A DNA stretch of 9,341 bases from Sedimenticola_A endophacoides (GCA_003062345.1 PQCO01000270.1:1-9341), one strand, 5' to 3'; counted from the stretch's first letter, positions 1 to 7,654 are shown. The notes: generated from the letters alone by a model not told the origin. Made by a program: numbers and translations.

Positions 1-60
1 TGGTTTTACCGCCCCTTCGGGCAGGGCCGAAAAAGGATCTGGATGGCGGGTAGGGCGCAT
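1..60 (-). CDS. Possible 5' end of the gene downstream of surA (partial, unidentified)
   Basis: On the minus strand an ATG at 60-58, 8 bp after the surA stop, opens a frame that stays open for 20 codons to the window edge. The peptide reads MRPTRHPDPFSALPEGAVKP. No family can be recognised from so little. In many gammaproteobacteria pdxA follows surA, and PdxA proteins often start with a short lead ending in something like KPL before a TxGEPAGIG motif, so a PdxA start is conceivable. That is inference from neighbourhood only. No strong ribosome binding site is visible upstream, and 20 open codons in GC-rich DNA can occur by chance. Confidence 0.25.
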   Translation of the reverse strand, partial: MRPTRHPDPFSALPEGAVKP

Positions 61-68
61 CGATGGCG

Positions 69-1373
69 CTATGCGTCGTCCAGGCGCAGCTCGACATAGG
101 CCTCGTCGCGGAGCCGGCGCAGGTAGAGCTCGGTTTCCTCGGACAGCTTGCGTTTCTGGATCGCCTTGTACGCCTCGGAGCGCTCCACCGCCTGGGTGCT
201 GTCGTGCTGGCGCCGCTCCAGCACCTGGACGATGTGCCAGCCGAAGTCGGTGCGGAAGGGGGCGCTGATCTGACCCGGGGCGAGCTGGTCCATCTCCTCC
301 TCGAAGCTGGGCAGCATGTCGCCGGGGGTGATCCAGCCGAGGTCGCCGCCGTTGATGGCGGAGGTCTTGTCGTCGGAGTGGGAGCGGGCCAGGGTGGCGA
401 AGTCGTCGCCGCTTTCGATGCGCGATTTGAGCTGTTGCAGGCGCACCCGGGCGTCGTCCTCGGAGACGATTTCGTTGCTGCGGATCAAAATGTGGCGGGC
501 CTGGGTCTGGGTGATGATCACCCGCTCGCCGCCCCGGTAGTCCTCCAGCAGGATGATGTGGTAGCCGCTGGGGGTGCGGATCGGCTCGCTGACCTGGCCG
601 CGCTCCATGCCGCGCACGGTGTCGGTGAACAGGGTCGGAAGCTGGTTGGCCGGGAGCCAGCCGAGGTCTCCTCCCTCCAGGGCCTGGCGGCTGTCGGACT
701 CGGCGATGGCCAGGGCACGGAAGTCCGCTCCCTGGCGGATCTCCCCGACCAGGCGCTGTGCCTTGTCACGGGCGTTGCGCGTCTGCTCCGGCGAAGCCGC
801 CTCCGGGGTGGAGACGAGGATATGCAGCAGGTGGTAGTCGCTGCGCGAGTCCAGGCCGCTGCTGGCGCGGGCGAGGAAGGCCTCGATTTCGCGGTCGGTG
901 ACCCGGATGCGTCGTTTGATCTGCTGGTCGCGCAGGCGCTGGATGGTGATCTGCTCGCGGATGCCCTCGCGGAACTGGCGTAAGTCGATCCCGTTCTGCT
1001 CCAGGGCCTGGCGGAACTGCGACAGCCCCAGGCCGTTCTTGCGGGCGATGTTGTTTACCGCCTGGGCCAGGGTCTCCTCGGTGACCGTGATGCCGGCGGC
1101 CGCCGCCGCGGCCATCTGCAGTTTGTTGAGGATCAGGCGCTCCACCAGCTGCCGCTCCAGGACTTCGCGTGGGGGGATGCGGGCGCCCTTCTGGCGCAGC
1201 TGGGCGACGATGCCTGCCAACTCCCCCTCCAGTTCGCTCGCCACCACCACGTCGTCGTTGACGATGGCGATGATGCGGTCGAGGGATTGGACATCGGCCG
1301 CCCGGGCGGCGTTATACAGGCTCAGGCCCAGGAGCAGTGCTCCCAGACCGGCGATGAGGTCTCTTGAGGTCAT
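69..1373 (-). CDS. surA: Periplasmic chaperone / peptidyl-prolyl isomerase SurA
   Basis: This is a 434-residue protein with the full SurA architecture. Residues 1-25 are a Sec signal peptide (hydrophobic core GLGALLLGLSL, likely cut after the A-R-A at 23-25). The mature N-terminus (DRIIAIVNDDVVVASELE) starts the chaperone domain, followed by two parvulin-type rotamase domains at about 179-278 and 288-388. Both show the HIL, GGDLGW and G-(Y/W)-HI motifs of the family. A short C-terminal helical segment completes the chaperone core. SurA escorts unfolded outer-membrane proteins, notably LptD, through the periplasm. The length matches E. coli SurA (about 428 aa). The ATG lies 15 bp after the lptD stop, so the two genes are almost certainly co-transcribed and possibly translationally coupled. 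The Shine-Dalgarno is weak (a GGA about 10 nt upstream). Identification is firm. Confidence 0.96.
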   Translation of the reverse strand: MTSRDLIAGLGALLLGLSLYNAARAADVQSLDRIIAIVNDDVVVASELEGELAGIVAQLRQKGARIPPREVLERQLVERLILNKLQMAAAAAAGITVTEETLAQAVNNIARKNGLGLSQFRQALEQNGIDLRQFREGIREQITIQRLRDQQIKRRIRVTDREIEAFLARASSGLDSRSDYHLLHILVSTPEAASPEQTRNARDKAQRLVGEIRQGADFRALAIAESDSRQALEGGDLGWLPANQLPTLFTDTVRGMERGQVSEPIRTPSGYHIILLEDYRGGERVIITQTQARHILIRSNEIVSEDDARVRLQQLKSRIESGDDFATLARSHSDDKTSAINGGDLGWITPGDMLPSFEEEMDQLAPGQISAPFRTDFGWHIVQVLERRQHDSTQAVERSEAYKAIQKRKLSEETELYLRRLRDEAYVELRLDDA

Positions 1374-1388
1374 GGGTGGTATCCAACG

Positions 1389-3968
1389 CTATTTGTCGGG
1401 GTCCGAAGTGTAGCCGAGGATGCCGTCTTCCAGGAACTGATCGATGCGGTCGCCGAGACTGGTCAGTCCGGTCAGCTCCAGTTGCAGGAAGATCCCGATG
1501 TCGGGCTCGGCGTTGGCGTCGATGCGGTGCTGGCGCAGGACCAGGCGCGAGCTCCAGCAGCAGCTGTCATACTCGACGCCGGCGAATGCCTCCATGGTGG
1601 CGCTGTGCATCAGGGAGTAGTCCCAGCGTCCGACCAGGTTCCACTGGTGGTTGAGCGGCAGGCTGGCCGAGATGTCGGTCTTTTCGTAATCGCCGTCGTC
1701 AAAGCGGTAGGCGAAGTTGAACAGGCGTCCCTCGCCGTTGTTGTAGTTGACGGCAAAGGCTGCCTTCTCGGTCTCGTCGTCCAGGTGTGGGTTCCATTGC
1801 AGGCCGGCGCCGGTGCGCCAGTTGCGGCTGATCCGGGCCGCCACCTCGGCGACGAAGGCGGAGCTGTCGTCCGTGTCTACGCTGCCGCTGCTGCTCTGGA
1901 GCTGCACCTCACGGTCACTGAAGTAGTAGATCTGGCCGAGGCTGGCGCGCAGGAACTCCTCGCCGGTGCGCCGGTCGAGGTTGCGGCTGGTCAGGGCCAG
2001 GGTCAGCTGGTTGGCGTCGCCCACCTTGTCGGCGCCGCTGAAGCGGTTTTCGCGGAACAGGCTGGCGAAGCTGAAGCCGTGCTCCGCGGTGTCGAAGTCG
2101 GGCAGCGCGCTCTGGTCCTCGTGGGGGGTGTAGAGGTAGTAGAGACGCGGCTCCAGGGTCTGGGTGATGGCGTCGCCGAACCAGTTGGTCTCACGCTCGA
2201 AGTAGAGTCCGCTGTCCACGCTGAGGGTGGCGGTGGTGCGCGTCGGGTCGTCCTCCAGACCGGGGGCCTGGTCTTCGAGGTCGTAGCTGGTGTAGCGGAC
2301 GCCGAGTTTCGGCGTCAGGAAGCCCCAGCTGCGCCGCAGCGGCAGGCTCAGGGCAGGATAGAGGTCGAGGCGCTCGCCGGTAACGCCGCTCGATTTGCCG
2401 AAGCTGACGTACTCGCCACGCAGGTGGTAGGTAAGCCCCAGGGTCTGATCGGGCCGGTTCATGTCGAACAGCAGCTGCGGCAGGCGGTCGTAGCTCTCGG
2501 CGGTGGTGCCCAGGGTCTGGAAGTTCTGCACCCGGCCCAGGGCGTGCCAGCCATTCCCGTGGTAGGCGAGGTCGGCGCGCCGCTCCAGGGTGGTGGTGCT
2601 GGAGACGGCGAGACTGCCTCCGAGGTCGTCGAAGTAGTCGTCGTCGGAGACGTGGTTGAGGTTGACGTCGTAGTGCCAGCGTGTGGCGGGGTCGCCGTTG
2701 GCGCGCAGGCTCAGCGAGCCGCGCTCGTCGTGGGCGCTGCTGGCGCTGTCGCTGGGCAGCAGCTCGGCGCGCAGTTCGCCGCTGTGTTGTTCGAGCAGAT
2801 AGCGGAATTCACCGCCCAGCATCAGGCCGCGTTCGGAGATGATGCGTGGGGTGAGGGTGAGGTCGTAATTTGGCGCCAGGTTGAAGTAGTAGGGCAGGGA
2901 GATATCCGCCCCGTTGCTGTCGCTGTAGCCGATCGAGGGGGTCAGCAGGCCGCTCTTGCGCCGGTCGTCGATGGGGAAGGTCAGGTAGGGGGCGTAGGCG
3001 AAGGGCACCCCCTTGAAGCTTACCTTGGCGTTCCGCGCGGTACCCACGCCGCTGGCACGATCAAGCTCCAGCTCGGCCGCCTCGATTAGCCAGTCGCTGT
3101 TGCCGGGGCGGCAGGTGGTGTAGCTGATGTTGGTGTAGCGGGAGCGGTCGCGGTCGATGATCTCCGCGCTGTCGGCGCCGCCGCGGGCGGCGCGGTCGAT
3201 GAGCCGGTACTCGACCCCCTGCAGGGTGCCGCTGTTGGTGGCCAGGTGCAGATCGGCACTCGCCCCGCCGACGCGCAGACCGGGCTGGGCGAACAGTACC
3301 TCCTGTTCGGCGTGCAGGGTATCGTCGACATTGTTGTACTCGACCCGTTGCGCGTGGAGGATCTGGTCGCCCTGGCGCGCCTCGACCGCGCCGCTGAATA
3401 TCGCCAGATCCTGGTCGCGGATGAACTCCGCCCCATCGGCGCTGATCTGTGTCTGGTCGCCCTCCAGGGTTGTGATGGGCAGGGTGTCGAAGCCCTCTCC
3501 AGGGCTGCACTGGGCCCAGTTGAGTCCGCTGTCGATGGCGGCAAATTCCGCCCCGGGGGTGGGTTGCTCCGACGTGGGCGCGGGATCCTGGAGAGTCGCC
3601 ACTTCGGGCTGATGCGGCGTGCGAGGCGTGGGTTGCTGTTTTGGCTCCGGTTGCTGTTCCGGCGCCGCGAGGGGGACGGGCACAGGTTGGGCCGCCACTT
3701 TGGGCTTGGGCTCGGGTTGGGCCGCCACCTCGGACGCGGGCTGGGTTGCCACTTCGGGTTTGGGTGCGAGCTTTTCCGCATCGGGCGCGGGTTGGGGCGG
3801 GGGCTGGACTGCCACCGTCGGCTCCGGCGCCACCAGTACCCCATCCTTGTAACAGTCCCAGCCGCCGCTGGCGGAGGCGCGGCAGTCCCAGGTCGGGGCG
3901 GCCTCTGCGGCGGGGGTCAGCAGCGGTGCGCTGACGGCGATCGATAGGATCCTTCTTTTCCCTGGCAC
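1389..3968 (-). CDS. lptD: LPS-assembly outer-membrane protein LptD (OstA/Imp)
   Basis: This is an 859-residue outer-membrane barrel that, with the lipoprotein LptE, inserts lipopolysaccharide into the outer leaflet. Residues 1-23 are a Sec signal peptide (cut after A-E-A). Next comes a short Cys pair (C29, C39) in a WDCxxSASGGWDC motif also known from pseudomonad LptD, then a Pro-rich repeat linker (about 48-140). The periplasmic OstA domain covers about 170-300 and the barrel domain about 340-855. The cysteines that make the family's disulfides are present: C154 (NWAQC), C286 (YTTC) and the adjacent C803-C804 (DSCCW), matching E. coli C31, C173, C724 and C725. The start is a GTG with an AGAG about 8 nt upstream; an in-frame TAA at 3992-3990 with no ATG between supports it. 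It is longer than E. coli LptD (784 aa), mostly through the linker. It is first in an apparent lptD-surA operon. Confidence 0.97.
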   Translation of the reverse strand: MPGKRRILSIAVSAPLLTPAAEAAPTWDCRASASGGWDCYKDGVLVAPEPTVAVQPPPQPAPDAEKLAPKPEVATQPASEVAAQPEPKPKVAAQPVPVPLAAPEQQPEPKQQPTPRTPHQPEVATLQDPAPTSEQPTPGAEFAAIDSGLNWAQCSPGEGFDTLPITTLEGDQTQISADGAEFIRDQDLAIFSGAVEARQGDQILHAQRVEYNNVDDTLHAEQEVLFAQPGLRVGGASADLHLATNSGTLQGVEYRLIDRAARGGADSAEIIDRDRSRYTNISYTTCRPGNSDWLIEAAELELDRASGVGTARNAKVSFKGVPFAYAPYLTFPIDDRRKSGLLTPSIGYSDSNGADISLPYYFNLAPNYDLTLTPRIISERGLMLGGEFRYLLEQHSGELRAELLPSDSASSAHDERGSLSLRANGDPATRWHYDVNLNHVSDDDYFDDLGGSLAVSSTTTLERRADLAYHGNGWHALGRVQNFQTLGTTAESYDRLPQLLFDMNRPDQTLGLTYHLRGEYVSFGKSSGVTGERLDLYPALSLPLRRSWGFLTPKLGVRYTSYDLEDQAPGLEDDPTRTTATLSVDSGLYFERETNWFGDAITQTLEPRLYYLYTPHEDQSALPDFDTAEHGFSFASLFRENRFSGADKVGDANQLTLALTSRNLDRRTGEEFLRASLGQIYYFSDREVQLQSSSGSVDTDDSSAFVAEVAARISRNWRTGAGLQWNPHLDDETEKAAFAVNYNNGEGRLFNFAYRFDDGDYEKTDISASLPLNHQWNLVGRWDYSLMHSATMEAFAGVEYDSCCWSSRLVLRQHRIDANAEPDIGIFLQLELTGLTSLGDRIDQFLEDGILGYTSDPDK
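3588..3815 (-). repeat. Imperfect repeats encoding the Pro-rich VAxQP linker of LptD
   Basis: This stretch encodes LptD residues 52-127, low-complexity sequence rich in Pro, Gln, Ala, Glu and Lys. A short degenerate unit recurs: VAVQP (52-56), VATQP (73-77), VAAQP (81-85), VAAQP (91-95) and VATLQ (123-127), often preceded by PE, SE or PK. At DNA level, variants of GGTTGGGCCGCCAC recur on the plus strand between about 3686 and 3750. Such a segment probably forms an extended, disordered spacer between the N-terminal Cys motif and the periplasmic OstA domain, and its length may vary between strains. The spacer role is inference. Confidence 0.6.
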
Positions 3969-4119
3969 GGCGAGTCTCTGGTTGTGTTGTTATTCTGGCA
4001 GTGTTTGCACTTGGCAAGAACCGAATAAAATCGCATAGAATCGCTATTTCTTCAATGGTCAGCGCCAAGGTTCCCGGCCAGGAGCGGTGGCGGGGGCTCA
4101 GGACGGCGGGTTTTTTCAG
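3969..4119. promoter_or_regulatory. Divergent promoter region between lptD and amgK
   Basis: This 151-bp intergenic stretch is visibly AT-richer (about 3980-4056) than its surroundings, as expected for promoter DNA between divergent genes. For lptD on the minus strand, TTGCCA (4017-4012) lies 17 bp from AATAAC (3994-3989), a fair sigma-70 match that would leave a leader of about 14 nt. For amgK on the plus strand, TTGGCA (4011-4016) and TAGAAT (4036-4041) are each 5/6 matches, but the spacer is 19 bp. An alternative plus pair is TTGCAC (4005-4010) with TAAAAT (4026-4031), spaced 15 bp. The opposing -35 boxes share the sequence TTGGCAA. These are consensus matches by eye, not mapped start sites. 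Confidence 0.35.
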
Positions 4120-5103
4120 ATGCCAGAACGAATCAAAGCCCTGGAGGCGTGGCTCCGTGGGTGCGTTGGGGTCGGCCCCTACACCCTGCATCCTGCCTCG
4201 GGCGATGCCAGCTTCCGGCGCTATTTCCGCCTTCTGTTCCCCGATGGGGCGAGCCTGATCGCCATGGATGCCCCGCCGGAGCGCGAGCGTTGTGACACCT
4301 TTGTCGATCTGGCCGGACGCCTGGCGGCGTTTGGGGTGCATGTGCCGCGGGTCCACGCCCATGACCTGGAGCAGGGCTTCGTGCTGCTTGAGGATCTCGG
4401 CGAGCGGCTCTACCTGGACGCCCTGGACGCGGGTTCGGTGGAACGCCTCTATGGCGACGCCCTCGCCACCCTGGTGGTGATCCAGGCCTGTGGCCCGCGC
4501 CAGGATCTGCCGCCCTACGATGCGCCGCTGCTGCGCCGTGAGCTGGCGATCTTTCCCGAGTGGCTGCTGGAGCGCCGATTGGGGTTGCGCCTTGATGCCG
4601 CTACCCGGGCGCTGCTGGCCGATGCCTTCGAGCGGTTGGTCGACAACGCCCTGGAGCAGCCGGTGGTCTGCGTGCACCGCGACTATCACTCCCGCAACCT
4701 GCTGCTGACCCGGAGCCACCCCCCGGGGGTGATCGATTTTCAGGACGCCGTGCTGGGCCCGGTGACCTACGATCTGGTCTCGCTGCTGCGTGACTGCTAT
4801 ATCGCCTGGCCCCGGGAGCGGGTCGAAGGCTGGGCCATGGGGTATTTCCAGCTGGCGCTGCAATCGGGGGTGGTGCGACCGGAAGACGAGGCGCGCTTCC
4901 TGCGCTGGTTCGACCTGATGGGGATGCAGCGCCATCTCAAGGCGGCGGGAATCTTCGCCCGCCTCGATCGTCGCGACGGCAAGCCGGGGTATCTCAGGGA
5001 GATTCCGCGCACGCTCGGTTATGTGGTCGAGGTGGCGGCACGCTACCCTGAGCTGGCGCGCTTCGGTGGCTGGATTGCGGCGCGGGTGTTAGGGCGGCTG
5101 TAG
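4120..5103 (+). CDS. amgK: AmgK-type anomeric MurNAc/GlcNAc kinase (aminoglycoside phosphotransferase fold)
   Basis: This is a 327-residue kinase of the aminoglycoside phosphotransferase (APH) family. Characterised Pseudomonas AmgK phosphorylates the anomeric hydroxyl of N-acetylmuramate and N-acetylglucosamine during cell-wall recycling, so that MurU can make UDP-MurNAc. Family features include the N-terminal SGDASFRRYFR segment (27-37), IAMDAPP (47-53), the hinge-like LLEDLGERLYLD (89-100), the catalytic loop HRDYHSRNL (186-194, with D188 as base and N193 for metal) and the metal-binding IDFQDA (205-210, D206). Its position divergent from lptD is the same as in Pseudomonas, which supports the specific name over a generic phosphotransferase. 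The ATG at 4120 was chosen; a GTG at 4087 in frame adds 11 residues, but its AGGAG is only 2 nt away. The ATG has only a GGCGGG at 9 nt. No murU follows. The fold is certain; the exact substrate is inferred. Confidence 0.85.
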   Translation: MPERIKALEAWLRGCVGVGPYTLHPASGDASFRRYFRLLFPDGASLIAMDAPPERERCDTFVDLAGRLAAFGVHVPRVHAHDLEQGFVLLEDLGERLYLDALDAGSVERLYGDALATLVVIQACGPRQDLPPYDAPLLRRELAIFPEWLLERRLGLRLDAATRALLADAFERLVDNALEQPVVCVHRDYHSRNLLLTRSHPPGVIDFQDAVLGPVTYDLVSLLRDCYIAWPRERVEGWAMGYFQLALQSGVVRPEDEARFLRWFDLMGMQRHLKAAGIFARLDRRDGKPGYLREIPRTLGYVVEVAARYPELARFGGWIAARVLGRL

Positions 5104-5109
5104 CCGTGT

Positions 5110-5131
5110 GGCCGGGCGTTCGGCGCCCGCC
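5110..5131. terminator. GC-rich hairpin between convergent amgK and glgP
   Basis: The 31-bp gap between the two stop codons contains an inverted repeat. CGGGCG (5113-5118) pairs with CGCCCG (5124-5129) around a TTCGG loop, and two more G-C pairs (5110-5111 with 5130-5131) form past a bulged C. The position between convergent stops suits a bidirectional transcription terminator. Neither side has a clear T-run, so it is not a canonical Rho-independent terminator; it may act with Rho or mainly as a 3'-end stabiliser. Confidence 0.45.
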
Positions 5132-5134
5132 GGT

Positions 5135-7654
5135 TCATTCGCCTCGGTGGTTGCTTTTGCGCCCGATGCGGCGGGACTTGCGGTGCGGGATGGGGACCGC
5201 CCCCCACACCAGCCGGGCATAGTCGTTTACCGTGCGGTCGCAGGAGAAGCTGCCCATGGCGGCGGTGTTGAGGATGGCGGCGCGGGCCCAGGCCGCCTTG
5301 TCCCGGTAGAGGGCGTTGGCCCGTTCGTCGCTCTGGATATAGGCACGGTAGTCGGCCAGCACCATGAAGTGGTCGCCGTCATCGATCAGGCTCCGCAGGA
5401 TCGCCTTGTAGCGGTTGGGGTTGGTGGGGGAGAAGTAGCCCTGGTCGATCATGTCGAGGGCCCGCTTCAGCTCCGCATCCTGTTCGTGGTGGAGGCGCGG
5501 GTCGTAGCCGTTCTGGCGCTTGCGGGCGATCTCGTCAGCGGTCAGTCCGAAGCAGAAGAAGTTCTCCTCGCCGACCTGCTCGCGGATCTCGATGTTGGCC
5601 CCGTCCAGGGTGCCCATGGTCAGCGCGCCGTTGAGCGCTAGTTTCATATTGCCGGTGCCCGAGGCCTCCATGCCGGCGGTGGAGATCTGCTGCGAGAGGT
5701 CCGCCGCGGGGATGATGTCGCAGGCGGTCGAGACGTCGTAGTTGGGGATGAACAGCATCTTCAGCTGGGGCGCTGACTTGGGGTCGTTGTTGATCACCGC
5801 CGCCACGTCGTTGATCAGGCGGATGATCAGCTTGGCCATCAGGTAGCCGGGGGCTGCCTTGCCGCCGAGCAGGATGGTGCGCGGCACTAGGTCCGGGGCG
5901 ATGCCGTCGCATATGCGGTTGTAGAGTGTGATCACGCGCAGCACGTTGAGCAGCTGCCGCTTGTATTCGTGGATGCGTTTGACCTGTACATCGAACAGGG
6001 TATAGGGGTCGATGGTACTGCCCAGGTGGAGCATGGTCAGGTCGGCGAGACGCGCTTTGTTGGCCCGTTTTGCGAGCATGAAACGCTGCTGGAATTCGCT
6101 GTCGTTGGCGTACGCCCGCAGGCGTTCGAGCTGGCTGAGATCCTTTACCCAGTCATGCCCGATGACGTTGCGCAGCAGGCCGCTGAGGTTGTGGTTGGCT
6201 TCATTGAGCCAGCGCCGGGGGGTGATGCCGTTGGTGATGTTGACGATGCGTTCGGGGTCGAGGCGGTGGAAGTCGGCGAAGGTCTGCTGTCGGAGAAGGT
6301 CGGTGTGCAGTTGCGAGACGCCGTTGACCCGGCGGCTGCCGATGACCGCCAGGTTCGCCATGCGCACCCGGCGCGCTCCCTCTTCGTCGATGATGGAGAG
6401 GCGCTTGAGCAGCTCCATGTCGTTGGGATAGAGGTGGGTGACGGTCAACAGGAAGCGCCGGTTGATCTCGAAGATGATCTGCATGTGCCGGGGCAGCAGG
6501 CGCTCCATCAGCTCCACCGGCCAGCTCTCCAGCGCCTCGGGCAGCAGGGTGTGGTTGGTGTAGTTGAAGGTCTTTTGGGTGATCTTCCACGCCTGTTGCC
6601 ACTCCAGCTTGTACTTGTCGAGCAGGATGCGCATCAGCTCGGGGATGGCGATGCTCGGGTGGGTGTCGTTGAGCTGGATGGTGATGTGCTCGGGGATCTG
6701 GCGCAGGCTCTCGTACTGCTGCAGGAAGCGGCGCAGGATGTCCTGTAGCGAGGCGCTGACGAAGAAGTACTGCTGGCGCAGGCGCAGCTCCTGGTTCGCG
6801 CTGGCCCGGTCGTCCGGGTAGAGTACCTTGGAGAGGTTCTCCGAGTAGGCCTTCTCCTCCACCGCCTTGAGGTAGTTGCCGCGGTTGAAGCAGGCGAGGT
6901 CGAAGTCGTGGGAGGCCCGCGCCGACCACAGCCGCAGGTTGTTGACCGTCTCCGTGTGGTAGCCGGGGATCGGGGTGTCGTAGGCCATGGCCAGCACCTC
7001 CTCGGCGTCGATCCAGTCGTGATGGCGCCGTCCCTTCTTGTCCTGGTACTCCATCACCCGGCCGCCGAAATGGATCTTGTAGACCACCTCGGGCCGGGGG
7101 AACTCCCAGGGGTTGCCCGCCTTGAGCCAGCTTTCCGGCAATTCGACCTGCTGGTTCTCCTCCAGAGCCTGGCGGAACATGCCGTATTCGTAGCGGATGC
7201 CGTAGCCGGTGCCCGGCAGGTCGAGGGTCGCTATGGAGTCGAGGATGCAGGCGGCCAGGCGCCCCAGGCCACCGTTGCCGAGGGCGGCGTCGTGCTCCAT
7301 GCCCAGGATCTCCTCCAGGTCCAGGCCGAGGCGCTTGAGCGCCTCCTCGCAGCTGTCGCGGAAACCGATATTGAGCAGGGCGTTGTTGAGGCTGCGCCCG
7401 ACCAGAAATTCCAGTGACAGATAGTAGATCCGTTTGGTGCCGGAGCGGTAGTAGCTGCGGTGGGTCTCCATCCAGCGTTCGATCAGGCGGTCGCGCACAA
7501 CGTAGGAGAGGGCGTTCAGCCAGTCATGGTCGACCGCGGTATAGGGATCCTTGCCGATGGTGTAGACCAGCCGATTGTTGATCGAGCGCTGGATCTCGTC
7601 GGGGTCGGTGCCCCGGTAGTCGTGCTCGAAGGCATCGGGATCGAATTCACTCAT
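5135..7654 (-). CDS. glgP: Glycogen/starch (alpha-glucan) phosphorylase
   Basis: This 839-residue enzyme of glycosyltransferase family 35 releases glucose-1-phosphate from alpha-1,4-glucan ends in the cytoplasm, using pyridoxal phosphate. The N-terminal half has LEFLVGRSLNNAL (81-93), the GNGGLGRLAAC loop (126-136) and TGYGIRYEYGMF (149-160). The C-terminal half has VKRIHEYKRQLLN (558-570) and the family signature EASGTGNMKLALN (663-675), in which K671 is the expected Schiff-base lysine for the cofactor. Length is normal for bacterial phosphorylases (about 800-840 aa). The last 15 or so residues form a basic tail (HRKSRRIGRKSNHRGE) beyond the usual end. The ATG at 7654 is preceded by purine-containing AGGCTTTAGGC; the Shine-Dalgarno is not strong. 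No other glycogen gene is in the window. Family assignment is certain; a maltodextrin phosphorylase (malP) role cannot be excluded. Confidence 0.95.
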   Translation of the reverse strand: MSEFDPDAFEHDYRGTDPDEIQRSINNRLVYTIGKDPYTAVDHDWLNALSYVVRDRLIERWMETHRSYYRSGTKRIYYLSLEFLVGRSLNNALLNIGFRDSCEEALKRLGLDLEEILGMEHDAALGNGGLGRLAACILDSIATLDLPGTGYGIRYEYGMFRQALEENQQVELPESWLKAGNPWEFPRPEVVYKIHFGGRVMEYQDKKGRRHHDWIDAEEVLAMAYDTPIPGYHTETVNNLRLWSARASHDFDLACFNRGNYLKAVEEKAYSENLSKVLYPDDRASANQELRLRQQYFFVSASLQDILRRFLQQYESLRQIPEHITIQLNDTHPSIAIPELMRILLDKYKLEWQQAWKITQKTFNYTNHTLLPEALESWPVELMERLLPRHMQIIFEINRRFLLTVTHLYPNDMELLKRLSIIDEEGARRVRMANLAVIGSRRVNGVSQLHTDLLRQQTFADFHRLDPERIVNITNGITPRRWLNEANHNLSGLLRNVIGHDWVKDLSQLERLRAYANDSEFQQRFMLAKRANKARLADLTMLHLGSTIDPYTLFDVQVKRIHEYKRQLLNVLRVITLYNRICDGIAPDLVPRTILLGGKAAPGYLMAKLIIRLINDVAAVINNDPKSAPQLKMLFIPNYDVSTACDIIPAADLSQQISTAGMEASGTGNMKLALNGALTMGTLDGANIEIREQVGEENFFCFGLTADEIARKRQNGYDPRLHHEQDAELKRALDMIDQGYFSPTNPNRYKAILRSLIDDGDHFMVLADYRAYIQSDERANALYRDKAAWARAAILNTAAMGSFSCDRTVNDYARLVWGAVPIPHRKSRRIGRKSNHRGE

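Noticed and set aside
9..24. Hairpin CCGCCC-CTTC-GGGCAG near the left edge, a possible terminator after surA
   Set aside because: Only six pairs in the minus-strand RNA, one of them G-U, with no T-run after it; it may also lie inside the open frame continuing off the edge.
63..983. Long plus-strand open frame (306 codons) opposite surA
   Set aside because: It mirrors the surA codon pattern in GC-rich DNA, has a low-complexity Val/Ala/Gly/Leu composition with no recognisable motif, and surA is unambiguous on the other strand.
1482..3089. Very long plus-strand open frame (535 codons) opposite lptD
   Set aside because: The composition is dominated by Val, Gly, Ala and Gln, typical of an antisense shadow of a GC-rich gene, with no domain; lptD with all conserved cysteines occupies the other strand.
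4047..4074. Possible sigma-E promoter for lptD: GGAACCTT on the minus strand at 4074-4067
   Set aside because: The -35-like element resembles GGAACTT, and lptD-surA is in the sigma-E regulon in E. coli, but the bases at the expected -10 spacing read AGAAA instead of TCTGA.
3061..4935. Minus-strand open frame (624 codons) spanning amgK antisense, the divergent promoter and the lptD 5' end
   Set aside because: It crosses two firmly identified genes and an AT-richer promoter region. The translation becomes Arg/Pro-rich nonsense where it overlaps lptD in another frame.
5969..6748. Plus-strand open frames opposite glgP (for example 259 codons)
   Set aside because: Antisense shadows of the phosphorylase gene with no motif and skewed composition.
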